From Arthrobacter alpinus (GTDB lineage: Bacteria > Actinomycetota > Actinomycetes > Actinomycetales > Micrococcaceae): 64,000 nt of DNA. Of the stretch, positions 1-9,720 are shown in pieces (position 1 is the stretch's first letter; every line of letters begins with the position of its first letter). Under the pieces are notes generated by a model. It made no database searches and had not been told where the DNA came from. It was given only the letters and a program-made list of their open reading frames with translations. The stretch covers positions 1,674,001 through 1,738,000 of the forward strand of contig NZ_FNTV01000001.1 of NCBI RefSeq assembly GCF_900105965.1, written 5' to 3'. The translations under genes were made by a program, and so were the position numbers.

Positions 1-129
1 CATTTGGGCGTCATGGACATGGCGTTCTATGCCAAGCTGATTGAGTTCAAAGTCTTGTGGGGATGCTTGGGACCAAAGCCACAACACGGCGTCGGTTTGT
101 TCCGGTTGCCGTCCACCACCCAAGATTAG
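1..129 (+). CDS. C-terminal end of an unrecognised gene (partial)
   Basis: Frame 1 is open from the window edge to a TAG at 127-129 and gives 42 residues (ending LFRLPSTTQD). The other two forward frames hit stops within about 40-55 bases. It could be the tail of a gene that enters from upstream, followed 15 bases later by the next gene on the same strand. I do not recognise the protein, and chance openness over 129 bases in high-GC DNA cannot be excluded. Confidence 0.3.
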   Translation, partial: HLGVMDMAFYAKLIEFKVLWGCLGPKPQHGVGLFRLPSTTQD

Positions 130-144
130 CGAGTAGCCTCACTC

Positions 145-1152
145 ATGTTTGCCAAGAATCCCGCACCAGCACGACGCCTCGGCGCCTCTGTTGATGCGTT
201 GTCGCGGCAAGATCGTGTGCTCTCTCGGATGCGTCTGGTGGATAAATTTGCGATTCTCGGATTGTCGGCCTCCCTGGCTCTCATTGGCTGCACCTCACAG
301 GGGCTGAATCAACAGAGCACATCGATGCCCACGAGTAATTCTTCGATGGCCCAGGGCATGGTGACCAACGCCCCTTTGGAAACTGCCACCGCGTCACAGA
401 CTGTTCCGGTCTATTGGTTGGGGTCCAGCAATGATGACGTTTTTCTTTACCGGGAATTTTTTCCTGCCCAAACCTCCGATGACCCCATCGTGGCTGCACT
501 TCGCGTCATGATGGGAGGCGATTCGCTCGATCCGGATTACTTTTCCATCTGGAACAATCCCACGAGGCTCGGCGCTTCCATCTCAGCCAAAAACGTGATC
601 ACTGTCGACATCTCCGCCGACGCCTTTGGCGGAAAGGTGGATCAAGGGATCGCCGAACGGTCCATCTCCCAGTTGGTTTATACGGCTACGGCCGCGGCTG
701 CCATGGCGGGGCTCGTGGACACCACGTCCTCGATCCAGGTCTCGGTGCTGGTGGACGGGCACACAGGCTACAACGCCTTCAGCCATGTAGTTCTTGACAA
801 GCCCCTAACCCGTGACGCGGATTTTATTGCTCCCGTGTGGATTATTGACCCCGCCAACGGCAGCCGCTTCAATAGTCTTCCGCTCAAGGTGGCCGGCCAG
901 GCAATTTCACCCACCGGGAATCTAGCCTGGTCTCTGGCCCATGTTGTTGGCGACACGGTGGGCGAGCAGTATCTCAGCGGTACTGTGACCATCCCGCAAG
1001 GTCCCCGGGAATTGGGCGAATTTAGTTTCAATCTGGTCCCGCCGCCGGGCGAGTATCAACTCTCTGTCTACATTCAGGACACGGGGGCCCCGGGCGGCAA
1101 GATTGGACTCGACACAAAGCTCGTGACGATCGCCGAGCCCAGCGCCAAGTAA
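145..1152 (+). CDS. GerMN/Gmad2-domain lipoprotein
   Basis: A 335-residue predicted exported lipoprotein. A hydrophobic stretch ends in the lipobox LALIGC (Cys about residue 49). The middle part (about residues 85-225) resembles a GerMN domain, and the C-terminal part (about 230-330, starting PVWIIDPANGSRF) resembles the Gmad2 immunoglobulin-like fold. These domains occur together in actinobacterial and spore-former envelope proteins of unclear role. The ATG at 145 puts about 30 residues before the signal peptide; an in-frame ATG at 229 would give a conventional N-terminus (MRLVDKFAIL), but neither start has a clear ribosome site. The gene converges on rsmE. Confidence 0.75.
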   Translation: MFAKNPAPARRLGASVDALSRQDRVLSRMRLVDKFAILGLSASLALIGCTSQGLNQQSTSMPTSNSSMAQGMVTNAPLETATASQTVPVYWLGSSNDDVFLYREFFPAQTSDDPIVAALRVMMGGDSLDPDYFSIWNNPTRLGASISAKNVITVDISADAFGGKVDQGIAERSISQLVYTATAAAAMAGLVDTTSSIQVSVLVDGHTGYNAFSHVVLDKPLTRDADFIAPVWIIDPANGSRFNSLPLKVAGQAISPTGNLAWSLAHVVGDTVGEQYLSGTVTIPQGPRELGEFSFNLVPPPGEYQLSVYIQDTGAPGGKIGLDTKLVTIAEPSAK

Positions 1153-1159
1153 GTCCTTA

Positions 1160-1203
1160 AAATAGCTAGCCCGCAGTGATCGATCACTGCGGGCTGGCTA
1201 TTT
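1160..1203. terminator. Bidirectional terminator with a perfect 28-bp palindrome core
   Basis: Positions 1168-1195 are a perfect palindrome (14-bp arms meeting at GATC|GATC). With one mismatch the arms extend to an A-rich left flank and a T-rich right flank (about 1160-1203). It lies between the convergent lipoprotein and rsmE genes, and both strands read stem then T/A tract, so it probably serves both. Confidence 0.75.
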
Positions 1204-1208
1204 AAATC

Positions 1209-1985
1209 TTATGACCAGCGGCCAAGTTCTTGGCTCAGAAGCACCACGGCTGCCGGCCCTGCCGTTGAGGAGCGGAGTACATGATGACCCAAAAGGGCCG
1301 TGCGCGCACCTGCGGCCACGAAGGCCTCAACTTCGGCGGAACTCATGCCACCCTCGGGGCCAACGATCATCAGGACACCCTGCTGCTGTGCCGGCTCCCC
1401 TGCCGTGCTGGCCAACCATTGCCGAGCAACCGTGGCCACCGAATCCACAGCATCCTCATGCAGGATCAAAGCCAACCCTGCCTCCTTGATCAGTTCGCAG
1501 ACAGCCGAAGTTCCCGCCAACGATCCAACCACAGGCACTGCCGACCGTCTGGCTTGCTTAGCAGCCGCGGCCACCACCTGCCGCCACTTTTCCGAACCTT
1601 TGAGCGCCTTGTCCATCTTCCATCGAACAATGGAGCGCTCCGCCTGCCACGGCACAACAGTGTCAATGCCGAGTTCGGTGGCCATCTCAATGGCCAACTC
1701 GTCGCGGTCCCCCTTCGCCAGTGCCTGAACCAGGGTGAAGCCCAGGGCCGGCCTGCCTTCGGCGACCACGTTTTCCACCAGAACAGTCAGTGTGCTTTTG
1801 TCTGCGTTGGTGACTGTGCAAACCAGACGCAACCCGGCGCCGTCGCACACATCAACGGGTTCCCCCGTGCTCAGGCGTTTGACGGTCGCGGCATGGCGCC
1901 CCTCGGCGCCGTCCAAGACGAAATGTGCGCCGGGAAGCAAACCAGCCAATTGTTCAGGGGTGGCGTAAAAGACAGGGTTGCTCAT
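1209..1985 (-). CDS. rsmE: 16S rRNA (uracil-1498-N3)-methyltransferase
   Basis: RsmE methylates N3 of U1498 in helix 44 of 16S rRNA with S-adenosylmethionine, in the assembled 30S subunit. The 258-residue protein has the expected length, an N-terminal PUA-like part, the family stretch EKWRQVVAAAAKQARRS (about residues 133-149) and the SPOUT-knot SAM site VGPEGGMSS near residue 210. It starts at ATG 1985, five bases after the dnaJ stop, so it is the last gene of hrcA-dnaJ-rsmE. Confidence 0.95.
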   Translation of the reverse strand: MSNPVFYATPEQLAGLLPGAHFVLDGAEGRHAATVKRLSTGEPVDVCDGAGLRLVCTVTNADKSTLTVLVENVVAEGRPALGFTLVQALAKGDRDELAIEMATELGIDTVVPWQAERSIVRWKMDKALKGSEKWRQVVAAAAKQARRSAVPVVGSLAGTSAVCELIKEAGLALILHEDAVDSVATVARQWLASTAGEPAQQQGVLMIVGPEGGMSSAEVEAFVAAGARTALLGHHVLRSSTAGPAAVVLLSQELGRWS

Positions 1986-1990
1986 GGTCG

Positions 1991-3124
1991 TTAGAAGTTG
2001 CCGAGCTTGTCGCGCAGCTTGGCAAACATGCCGCCGCTGGTGACGAGCTTGCCTTCTGTGTAGCTTTCACCGCGCAGGGCGGCTAGTTGCTTGAGGAGTT
2101 CTTCCTGCGCCGCGTCCGGCTTGGTGGGCGTTTCAACGTGGATGTGCACCTTCAAATCGCCACGGCCGAATCCGCGCAGATGCGTCACACCGAGGTTCCG
2201 CAAGTTAAGGGTTTCCCCGGCCTGAGTTCCTGGCTTGATGCTGATGGGCTGCTCGCCGTCGAAGGTTTCAAAGGTGAGCTCCGTGCCCAGGGCCGCGGCC
2301 GTCATGGGAACGCTGAGCGTGGCGTGCAGGTCATCACCCTCGCGCAGGAAGGCAGGATCGTTGTTGACCTTCATCTCCACGTACAGATCTCCTGCAGGGC
2401 CACCGGCGGGGCCAACCTCGCCCTGGCCGCCGAGCTGGATGCGGGTGCCGGTGCTGACGCCGGCGGGAACCTTGATGGTGAAGCTGCGGCGGTTGCGTAC
2501 ACGACCGTCCCCCATGCATTCGTTGCAGGGGTCAATGATCATGGTGCCAAAGCCCTGGCAGGAATTGCAGGTAGCAACAGTCATGACGTTGCCCAAGATG
2601 GAGCGCATGGGACGCTGAATCTGGCCACTGCCGTGGCAGATGTCGCAGGTGGTGGGTGAGGTTCCCGGGCGGCAGCAGCTGCCATCACAGGTGGGGCAAA
2701 TAACCGCTGTATCGATTTCAAGCTTTTTGTTGACACCGAAGACAGCCTCACGCAGTTCTACACGAACCGTGATGAGCGCGTCCTGGCCGCGACGGGTGCG
2801 CGATGCCGGACCACGTCCACCACCGCCACCGCCGCCACCAAAGAAGGTCTCGAAGATGTCCTGGAAAGCGAAACCGTCGCCTCCCCCGTAGTTGCTACCA
2901 CCGTTGTCGTTGCCGTTTTCGTTTCCCGTGGTGTCATAGACGCGACGCTTTTGGGGATCCGAGAGAACTTCGTACGCGTGCGTGACAGTCTTGAAGCGGT
3001 CCTGCGCATCCGGGGCGTCGTTGACGTCCGGGTGCAGCTTACGTGCCAGCTTGCGGTAAGCCTTCTTGATTTCCTCGGCAGTTGCGTCGCGGGTGACGCC
3101 CAATGCGTCGTAGTGATTGCTCAA
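1991..3124 (-). CDS. dnaJ: Chaperone protein DnaJ (type I Hsp40)
   Basis: A DnaK co-chaperone that stimulates ATP hydrolysis and delivers unfolded substrates. Domains in order: J-domain (residues 1-70, HPD at 31-33), a Gly-rich linker with a run of Gly (about 93-101), four CxxCxGxG-type zinc motifs ([32 protein letters not shown]) and the C-terminal substrate-binding barrels. The second half of the first zinc motif is irregular (CDGSC). At 377 residues it matches the second, hrcA-linked DnaJ of actinobacteria. The start is TTG with AGAGAG about 8 bases upstream. It lies just downstream of hrcA, so it should share HrcA/CIRCE control. Confidence 0.95.
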   Translation of the reverse strand: MSNHYDALGVTRDATAEEIKKAYRKLARKLHPDVNDAPDAQDRFKTVTHAYEVLSDPQKRRVYDTTGNENGNDNGGSNYGGGDGFAFQDIFETFFGGGGGGGGRGPASRTRRGQDALITVRVELREAVFGVNKKLEIDTAVICPTCDGSCCRPGTSPTTCDICHGSGQIQRPMRSILGNVMTVATCNSCQGFGTMIIDPCNECMGDGRVRNRRSFTIKVPAGVSTGTRIQLGGQGEVGPAGGPAGDLYVEMKVNNDPAFLREGDDLHATLSVPMTAAALGTELTFETFDGEQPISIKPGTQAGETLNLRNLGVTHLRGFGRGDLKVHIHVETPTKPDAAQEELLKQLAALRGESYTEGKLVTSGGMFAKLRDKLGNF

Positions 3125-3158
3125 AATATTGCTCTCTTTACGTGGAAACGGTGGCCGT

Positions 3159-4172
3159 CTAGCCGGCCAAAATTCTAGAAAGGTACTGCGCTACCGCGCG
3201 GACACTGGACATGGTGTTGGGGTAATCCATCCGGGTTGGCCCCACGACGCCCAGTTTGGCGATTTCCCCTGGCCCATAGCCGGCCGCCACAACCGATGCC
3301 TCGGCCAGTGAAACGTGGGGGTTTTCCCGGCCAATCACCACAGCCATTCCCAAGGAGTCCTGAGCCATCGCTTCAAGGAGGCGCAGGAGCACAACCTGTT
3401 CCTCCAGGGCATCCAGGACGGGTCCAATGCTCAGAGGGAAATCACTGTTGGATCGGGCCAGATTGGCCGTCCCCGCCATGACGATCCGGTCTTCGCGGGC
3501 GTTGCGGGCCAACAAAGCCAATCCCTGGGCCAACCGGGCGGCTGGGCCCTGTTCAGACGGTGGCACCGTCAGGGGGATGCTCGCAACAGCATCGGGGAGC
3601 ATGGCAACGGCCAACCCGCTCAAATTCGAGAGGAACAGCTGACGGAGACCGGCCAGGGCCACGTCATCAAGCGCCGTACCAACGTCAATGACGTTCTGCT
3701 CAACTTTGCCCGACGCCAGGATCAAAACAATCAAGACCTGACGGGCCGACAAGGACACAAATTCAATATGCCGCACGGTGGCTGCGGCAGAGCGCGGATA
3801 TTGCACCACGGCCACCTGATTGGTCAGGTGGGCCAAGGCCCGCACTGTCCGTTCGAGGACGTCATCGAGGTCGGTGGATCCCTCCAGCAACGTCGAAATA
3901 GCTCGGCGCTCGGCGGCCGATAATGGCTTGACGGAGGAAATCTGATCGACAAAAATTCGGTAACCCTTGTCGGTGGGGATGCGTCCGGAGCTGGTATGCG
4001 GGGCGGTGATCAACCCCTCTTCTTCCAAGGCGGCCATGTCGTTGCGAATGGTGGCGCTTGAAACACCTAAGTGGTGCCGTTCAACCAAGGCCTTGGAGCC
4101 GACGGGCTCACGTGTGTGTACATAGTCTTCAACGATGGCCCGAAGGACTTCTAACTTCCGCGGTTCACTCAT
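3159..4172 (-). CDS. hrcA: Heat-inducible transcription repressor HrcA
   Basis: HrcA represses heat-shock genes by binding CIRCE. The 337-residue protein has an N-terminal winged helix ([20 protein letters not shown], then [19 protein letters not shown]) and the HrcA C-terminal domain. I chose ATG 4172 (MSEPRK): it has AGGAGG 8 bases upstream, while the alternative GTG at 4181 overlaps that site. A CIRCE element lies about 26 bp upstream, so the gene is likely autoregulated with dnaJ. Confidence 0.95.
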   Translation of the reverse strand: MSEPRKLEVLRAIVEDYVHTREPVGSKALVERHHLGVSSATIRNDMAALEEEGLITAPHTSSGRIPTDKGYRIFVDQISSVKPLSAAERRAISTLLEGSTDLDDVLERTVRALAHLTNQVAVVQYPRSAAATVRHIEFVSLSARQVLIVLILASGKVEQNVIDVGTALDDVALAGLRQLFLSNLSGLAVAMLPDAVASIPLTVPPSEQGPAARLAQGLALLARNAREDRIVMAGTANLARSNSDFPLSIGPVLDALEEQVVLLRLLEAMAQDSLGMAVVIGRENPHVSLAEASVVAAGYGPGEIAKLGVVGPTRMDYPNTMSSVRAVAQYLSRILAG

Positions 4173-4197
4173 GCCCGTCACCTCCTGTCAATGGCCT

Positions 4198-4224
4198 CTA
4201 GCACTCTACCCAATCAAGTGCTAA
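4198..4224. promoter_or_regulatory. CIRCE element (HrcA operator)
   Basis: The consensus is TTAGCACTC-N9-GAGTGCTAA. Here CTAGCACTC-N9-AAGTGCTAA, 8 of 9 matches in each arm with the exact 9-base spacer. It lies directly in front of hrcA. Confidence 0.92.
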
Positions 4225-4368
4225 GTCTAATACTTTTTCCAGCACCCTTCCGTGGGTGCGAGCCGCGCCAATGCACCGGACTTGGCCCTTTGACCAGTTA
4301 GCATGGGTTTTCACCCGGCAGTGTTCGCCATGAGCGTTGCCACGAATGACGATAGCTAAGGTTTTTTC

Positions 4369-5217
4369 GTGCACTACGAACAATGGGGACCCCAAGATCT
4401 CACTGCCCCGGCACAGCGCGCCCTGCGTAAAGTTGAGGCCCGCGGCGGGCTGGTTCTTGAAGACGTCCAGACCGGCTGGGTGGGTGCCGTGGTGCGCCTG
4501 GAGAAGTCCGGCGGCATGCATATTGTGGAGTTGGCGGATCGCAGAAACAAGGTCCGAGCGTTTCCGCTTGGCTTTGGTTTCCTGCTTGAAGGCGAGCCGG
4601 TTGAACTCATCGCCCCCGTCAAGACGGCGCCCAAGCAGACGGTCCGCACTGCGTCCGGCTCGGTCAAAGTTGCCGATACCCGTGCCAAGGTGGCCAAGGC
4701 CAGCCGGATCTGGGTTGAGGGCAAGCACGACGCCGAGCTCGTCGAGAAGGTTTGGGGAGACGACCTCCGGGTGGAGGGCATCGTGGTGGAGCCGCTGCGA
4801 GGGATTGATGACCTAGCTTCCGCGGTGGCTGATTTCTCTCCCGGCCCCACCCGCAGGCTGGGAATTTTGGTGGACCATTTGGTGCCTGGATCCAAGGAAA
4901 CACGCATTGTGGCCAATCTCATGAACACGCCCGGGCTGCGAAAAAATGTCCTGGTGGTTGGGCACCCCTATGTTGATGTTTGGCAGGCCATCAAACCCAC
5001 TTCCTTGGGCATCCCGGCATGGCCGGTTGTGCCCAGATCCATGGAGTGGAAGCTAGGAATCCTGAAGGCTTTCGGATGGCCGCACACCACGGCGGAGGAC
5101 ATTGGAATCGGCTGGCAACGGCTGCTTTCAAGGGTCAGTTCGTACTCCGATCTGGAGCCTTCGCTGCTGGGCCGGGTTGAAGAGGTCATAGACTTCCTCA
5201 CCGCACCCGTATCCTAG
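4369..5217 (+). CDS. DUF3097 family protein (Toprim-like part)
   Basis: A 282-residue actinobacterial protein that I recognise as DUF3097; the function is unknown. The first third is beta-rich. From about residue 117 (RIWVEGKHDAELVEKVWGDD) the sequence looks like a Toprim fold, with the conserved acid in VEGKHD and a second acidic motif ILVDHL, a pattern seen in primases and topoisomerases; nucleic-acid action is only an inference. The GTG start at 4369 is preceded by AAGG and by an in-frame TAA at 4357. It diverges from hrcA. Confidence 0.8.
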   Translation: MHYEQWGPQDLTAPAQRALRKVEARGGLVLEDVQTGWVGAVVRLEKSGGMHIVELADRRNKVRAFPLGFGFLLEGEPVELIAPVKTAPKQTVRTASGSVKVADTRAKVAKASRIWVEGKHDAELVEKVWGDDLRVEGIVVEPLRGIDDLASAVADFSPGPTRRLGILVDHLVPGSKETRIVANLMNTPGLRKNVLVVGHPYVDVWQAIKPTSLGIPAWPVVPRSMEWKLGILKAFGWPHTTAEDIGIGWQRLLSRVSSYSDLEPSLLGRVEEVIDFLTAPVS

Positions 5218-5275
5218 AGAGAGGGGCCGGTTATGTTCCCGCCCGCAGTTTTCGCTTGTTGAAAGGCCAGTCATT

Positions 5276-5668
5276 GTGAGTCATCCGGTTAACCGAATCA
5301 GTGGTGCACCCCAACAGCCCCTCACACCCTCAGAGGATCGGCAGTGGGCATTTATTGCCCATTGCGGCGGAATCCTTGGCTGCGTTCCGTCCCTTTTGAT
5401 CTACAAGCTGATTGGCCCCAGGGGCCGATTCACAGCCCAGGAATCCCTGGAAGCTCTCAATTTCACATTGCCGCCCACGATTCTTGCCATCTTCCTTAAC
5501 GTGCTGGCCCTCATCTTCTCATTCTTCATCCCGGCCGTTGGCTCCATGTTCGCCATGGTTGCACTGTTCGTCTGGATTCTCCTGACGGTGTTCTCAGTCA
5601 TCGCAGCCATTCGCGTCAACCGCGGCCAGCCGTACCGTTACGCCTGGAACCTGCGCTACTTCAAGTAA
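5276..5668 (+). CDS. DUF4870 family small membrane protein
   Basis: A 130-residue protein with an N-terminal EDRQWAFIAHCGGIL segment and three hydrophobic stretches (about residues 24-44, 64-85 and 90-112), ending with YRYAWNLRYFK. This layout is typical of DUF4870/Tic20-like proteins, whose function is unknown. GTG start with GAAAGG about 9 bases upstream. A strong terminator follows, so it may be a single gene or be cotranscribed with DUF3097. Confidence 0.85.
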   Translation: MSHPVNRISGAPQQPLTPSEDRQWAFIAHCGGILGCVPSLLIYKLIGPRGRFTAQESLEALNFTLPPTILAIFLNVLALIFSFFIPAVGSMFAMVALFVWILLTVFSVIAAIRVNRGQPYRYAWNLRYFK

Positions 5669-5679
5669 CACCCAAGCCG

Positions 5680-5729
5680 ACGGCGGCCCACCCACGGATG
5701 GCGGGCCGCCGTGGGCCAATGTTTTTTCT
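5680..5729 (+). terminator. Rho-independent terminator after the DUF4870 gene
   Basis: A perfect 10-bp stem (ACGGCGGCCC at 5680-5689 with GGGCCGCCGT at 5703-5712), followed after 9 bases by a run of six T. It separates the gene from convergent hemW. Confidence 0.8.
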
Positions 5730-5730
5730 T

Positions 5731-6960
5731 CTAGTCCAGCAGTGCCCTGGTTACGGCGTCGCCCAGCAGCCGGCCCTTGAGGGTCAGGACCAGGGTTCCG
5801 GCGAATGCTTTGAGCGGGTCCACGAGTTCTTGTGCAATAAGTCCGGCCACGGCCTTGCGGGCCGTGGGACTGAGCGTAGCAATGGCCAGTCCTTCGGCGA
5901 GGCGTGAGAGAAGCATGATGCGTTCCATCTCCCGCGTCTGCCCGTCGAGGGTTTCACGTCCGGCGGCCGGCGATTCACCCTTCTCAAGACGGTTTGCGTA
6001 CGCGGTGGGGTGTTTGACGTTCCACCAGCGCACGCCGCCAATGTGGGAGTGAGAGCCTGGGCCAATCCCCCACCAGTCGTCCCCACGCCAGTAAGCCAGG
6101 TTGTGCTGGCAGGCATCCTCGGGTGTGCGCGACCAGTTGCTGACCTCGTACCAGGACAGCCCAGCCTCTTGGAAGAGTGCGTCGGCAAGCTCGTACTTGA
6201 CGGCGTGATCGTCGTCGTCGATGTTGGGCACCTGTCCGCGGCGGATTTGAGCCGCCAGCTTGGTGCCGTCTTCGACAATGAGCGAGTACGCCGAAATGTG
6301 GTCCGGCTCGTAGCTCAAGGCTGTCCGCACGGAGGTTTCCCAATCCGCGAGGGACTCCCCGGGCGTGCCATAGATGAGGTCGACGCTCACATTGAGCCCA
6401 ACTTCACGGGCCCAGGCCACAGCCTGTGGCACCCTTTCCGGCCGGTGCGTGCGGTCCAAAACCTTCAGGACGTGAGGCACAGCCGACTGCATCCCGAACG
6501 ACACCCGGGTGAATCCGCCGTCGAACAATTCCTGCAGCGATTCTTTCGTGACCGAGTCGGGATTGGCTTCCGTGGTGACCTCGGCACCATCCTCCAGGCC
6601 CCAGTTTCGCACGGCGGAGCCGAGAATGCTGGTGAGATCGCTGGCCGGCAGAAGTGTTGGCGTTCCGCCGCCGAAGAACACGGTGCTCAGCTTTCGCTGC
6701 GGCAGGCCTGAATCAATCATGGCCCGGGCAGCAAAGTCCACCTCGCGCACTGCGGTGGCCGCATAGGCGTCTTGGGACGCGCCGCCACCCAGCTCGGTGG
6801 CAGTGTAGGTGTTGAAATCGCAGTAGCCGCAGCGAACAGCACAGAAGGGTATGTGCGCGTACAGGCTGAACTTGCGGGCGTCCGCACCGACGGCAGCCTG
6901 CGCGGGCAGGATGCCGTCGGCCGGGGCCGGGTCGCCGAGGGGCAAAACGCTCGGTGTCAC
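5731..6960 (-). CDS. hemW: Radical SAM heme chaperone HemW
   Basis: HemW (formerly called an oxygen-independent coproporphyrinogen oxidase) binds heme and a 4Fe-4S cluster and is thought to insert heme into respiratory enzymes. The 409-residue protein has the radical SAM motif C40-x3-C44-x2-C47 (CAVRCGYC), the glycine motif [11 protein letters not shown] and a HemN-like C-terminal domain. It carries CGYCDF rather than the extra Cys of true HemN, as is usual for HemW. GTG start; it overlaps the lepA stop by 4 bases, so the two are translationally coupled. Confidence 0.93.
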   Translation of the reverse strand: MTPSVLPLGDPAPADGILPAQAAVGADARKFSLYAHIPFCAVRCGYCDFNTYTATELGGGASQDAYAATAVREVDFAARAMIDSGLPQRKLSTVFFGGGTPTLLPASDLTSILGSAVRNWGLEDGAEVTTEANPDSVTKESLQELFDGGFTRVSFGMQSAVPHVLKVLDRTHRPERVPQAVAWAREVGLNVSVDLIYGTPGESLADWETSVRTALSYEPDHISAYSLIVEDGTKLAAQIRRGQVPNIDDDDHAVKYELADALFQEAGLSWYEVSNWSRTPEDACQHNLAYWRGDDWWGIGPGSHSHIGGVRWWNVKHPTAYANRLEKGESPAAGRETLDGQTREMERIMLLSRLAEGLAIATLSPTARKAVAGLIAQELVDPLKAFAGTLVLTLKGRLLGDAVTRALLD

Positions 6961-8813
6961 TTCTTTGACTTGTCCTTGGGCGCTTCGGCAGTTGTCAGCG
7001 CGGCGATAAAGGCTTCCTGAGGGACCTCGACTCGGCCCACCATCTTCATGCGCTTCTTGCCTTCCTTCTGCTTCTCCAACAACTTGCGCTTACGGGAGAT
7101 ATCGCCACCGTAGCACTTGGCCAAAACGTCCTTGCGGATGGCGCGAATGCTTTCACGGGCGATGATGCGGGCACCGATGGCGGCCTGGATGGGCACCTCG
7201 AACTGCTGACGCGGGATGAGTTCGCGCAGCTTGCCGGTCATCATGACACCGTAGGCGTAAGCCTTGTCACGGTGGGTGATGGCAGAGAAAGCGTCAACCT
7301 GCTCGCCCTGGAGCAGGATGTCGACCTTGACCAGGTCGGCGACCTGGTCGCCGTCGGCCTTCCAGTCCAGGGAACCGTAGCCACGGGTCTTGGACTTCAA
7401 GATGTCAAAGAAGTCAAAGACAATCTCGGCCAGGGGCAGACGGTAGCGGATTTCCACCCGGTCCTCGGAGAGGTAGTCCATGCCGCCAAGGATGCCTCGG
7501 CGGGTCTGGCACAGTTCCATGATGGCGCCAACGAATTCCGTCGGTGCCAGGATGGTGGCGGCGACCATGGGCTCGCGAACTTCGGCGATCTTGCCCGAGG
7601 GGTACTCGCTGGGGTTCGTTACGTGGACAACCTTCTTGTCCTCGAGGGTGACCTCGTATTCCACGTTGGGTGCTGTGGAGATCAGGTCCAGGTTGTGCTC
7701 GCGTTCGAGGCGTTCCCGGGTGATTTCAAGGTGCAGCAGGCCAAGGAAGCCTACGCGGAAGCCGAAGCCGAGGGCGGCGGAAGTTTCCGGCTCGTAGACC
7801 AGGGCGGCGTCGTTGAGCATGAGCTTCTCGAGTGCATCACGCAGCACCGGATAGTCGGTGCCGTCCATGGGGTACAGACCCGAGAAAACCATGGGCTTGG
7901 CATCGTGGTAGCCGGCAAGCGCCTCGGTGGCGGGCTTGTTGAAGGTGGTGACGGTATCGCCAACCTTTGAAAGGCGCACATCCTTCACGCCCGTGATCAA
8001 GTAACCAACCTCGCCGACGCCCAGACCCTTGGAAGGCTTGGGCTCCGGGGAGCTGACACCGATTTCCAAGAGTTCGTGCGTGGCGCGCGTGGACATCATC
8101 TGAATCTTCTCGCGCGGGCTCAGGCTGCCGTCGATGACACGGACGTAGGTGACCACGCCGCGGTAGGTGTCGTAGACGGAGTCGAAGATCATGGCGCGGG
8201 CAGGGGCGTTGGGGTCTCCAACGGGTGCCGGCAGATCGCGCACGATCTGGTCCAGGAGTTCCTCGACGCCGGCGCCGGTCTTGCCCGAAACCATGAGGAC
8301 GTCTTCGGGCTTGCCACCGATGAGGTTGGCAAGTTCCGCGGCGTACTTTTCAGGCTGCGCTGCGGGCAAGTCGATCTTGTTCAACACCGGAATGATGGTG
8401 AGGTTGTTTTCCATGGCCAGGTAGAGGTTGGCCAGGGTCTGGGCCTCGATACCCTGCGCTGCGTCGACGAGGAGAATGGCACCTTCGCAGGCGGCGAGGG
8501 AACGGGAGACTTCGTAGGTAAAGTCAACGTGGCCCGGGGTGTCGATCATGTTCAGGCAGTACGAGGTGCCGTCAAGTTCCCACGGAATACGCACGGCCTG
8601 GGACTTGATGGTGATGCCGCGTTCGCGCTCAATGTCCATGCGGTCAAGGTATTGCGCCTTCATATCACGCTGCTGAACCACTCCGGTAAGTTGGAGCATC
8701 CGATCGGCCAGGGTTGATTTACCGTGGTCAATGTGCGCGATGATGCAGAAGTTCCTGATGATCGCCGGATCAGTCGCGGCGGGCACCGGGGCAGTGCGGG
8801 CCATGGGTGACAC
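6957..8813 (-). CDS. lepA: Elongation factor 4 (LepA), translational GTPase
   Basis: A ribosome-associated GTPase linked to 30S biogenesis and back-translocation. The 618-residue protein has G1 AHIDHGKST (26-34), the switch region [13 protein letters not shown]3 DTPGHVDF, G4 NKID, the EF-G-like domains and the LepA-specific C-terminal domain ending in a Lys-rich tail (KDKSKK). GTG at 8813 is used; ATG at 8804 is an alternative, and a TAGTGT hexamer lies just in front of it. First gene of lepA-hemW. Confidence 0.96.
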   Translation of the reverse strand: MSPMARTAPVPAATDPAIIRNFCIIAHIDHGKSTLADRMLQLTGVVQQRDMKAQYLDRMDIERERGITIKSQAVRIPWELDGTSYCLNMIDTPGHVDFTYEVSRSLAACEGAILLVDAAQGIEAQTLANLYLAMENNLTIIPVLNKIDLPAAQPEKYAAELANLIGGKPEDVLMVSGKTGAGVEELLDQIVRDLPAPVGDPNAPARAMIFDSVYDTYRGVVTYVRVIDGSLSPREKIQMMSTRATHELLEIGVSSPEPKPSKGLGVGEVGYLITGVKDVRLSKVGDTVTTFNKPATEALAGYHDAKPMVFSGLYPMDGTDYPVLRDALEKLMLNDAALVYEPETSAALGFGFRVGFLGLLHLEITRERLEREHNLDLISTAPNVEYEVTLEDKKVVHVTNPSEYPSGKIAEVREPMVAATILAPTEFVGAIMELCQTRRGILGGMDYLSEDRVEIRYRLPLAEIVFDFFDILKSKTRGYGSLDWKADGDQVADLVKVDILLQGEQVDAFSAITHRDKAYAYGVMMTGKLRELIPRQQFEVPIQAAIGARIIARESIRAIRKDVLAKCYGGDISRKRKLLEKQKEGKKRMKMVGRVEVPQEAFIAALTTAEAPKDKSKK

Positions 8814-8977
8814 TAGGGTTCCTTACTGTTGCATGGACGCAGGGATAGCGGTTGATTCACCGAACCGTGCAGGGGTTGTGTATGTACGCTGCGCGCACCG
8901 ACACCAATTGCCTTCAAGTCTCCCATGAATAGGGGCCCGGCACAGAACCGGCAGACCCGATTCACGGCACTCTTCGC

Positions 8978-8983
8978 TAGTCT
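8978..8983 (+). promoter_or_regulatory. Candidate -10 box of a leaderless mRNA
   Basis: TAGTCT (TANNNT type) ends 7 bases before ATG 8991, so transcription would start at or very near the A of the start codon. No good -35 is visible. The prediction rests on spacing only. Confidence 0.4.
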
Positions 8984-8990
8984 GGGAAGC

Positions 8991-9542
8991 ATGTCTTCCA
9001 CTTCCGACCGCATATTCAAGCTTCTTCGCTCCCTGGTCGGGGCACTGCTGGCCCCGGGCAAGACCACTGAACCCAAGGGAAGCCCACCAAAAACGAGGCC
9101 GTCCGGTTCGCGCCCGGGACCTGTTTCCACAGGCCTCAGCACCCCCTACCCGGGCGATTTTTCCGGCACCTCAACGGTTGTCTATTCACCCAAGCCCGAC
9201 GGTGCAGCCGACCCAGGTGAAATCGTCTGGACCTGGGTGCCGTACGAAGAAGACCACAGCCAAGGCAAGGACCGGCCGGTGCTGATCGTGGGCCGTTCGG
9301 GGAAGCGACTGCTTGCCCTCATGCTCACGAGCAAGGACCACAGCACCGATCACCGTGGCGACAACGATTACGTCGACATCGGCACGGGCCCCTGGGACCG
9401 GCAGGGGCGACCCAGTGAGGTCAAACTCGACAGGATCCTGCAGGTCTCCCCCGCTGATATGCGCCGCGAAGGCGCAATACTGGATGCCAAGCGGTTCGGG
9501 TTCGTTGCCAAAGGGTTGCGGAGCCGGCACGGCTGGAAATAG
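8991..9542 (+). CDS. PemK/MazF-like protein
   Basis: A 183-residue protein whose C-terminal two thirds look like the PemK/MazF fold: PGEIVWTWVPYEE, GKDRPVLIVGR (the Arg-Pro-Val-Leu strand typical of MazF toxins), and a C-terminal SEVKLDRILQV strand. The N-terminal 60 residues are Pro/Ser-rich with a short hydrophobic start. No antitoxin gene is next to it, so it is not a standard toxin-antitoxin pair; orphan copies near lepA/rpsT are known in actinobacteria, of unclear role. I prefer ATG 8991 (MSSTSDRIFKLLRS) over ATG 8925 because a -10 box sits 7 bases before it. Confidence 0.75.
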   Translation: MSSTSDRIFKLLRSLVGALLAPGKTTEPKGSPPKTRPSGSRPGPVSTGLSTPYPGDFSGTSTVVYSPKPDGAADPGEIVWTWVPYEEDHSQGKDRPVLIVGRSGKRLLALMLTSKDHSTDHRGDNDYVDIGTGPWDRQGRPSEVKLDRILQVSPADMRREGAILDAKRFGFVAKGLRSRHGWK

Positions 9543-9720
9543 GCAGGCTCGTCGAAGATTCGTTTCTGATAGACTCGTGAATAGTGTGTATCCGTGCAGG
9601 TCGGCGGATGCAGCAGCTTGACCTGACGTTCACCATAATTCGAGCATCCCCACGCCGCTGTCAACGGTCAAGCTACGCCCTCTACGACCGAATTTACGTA
9701 TCAAAAGAGAGTTATACATC

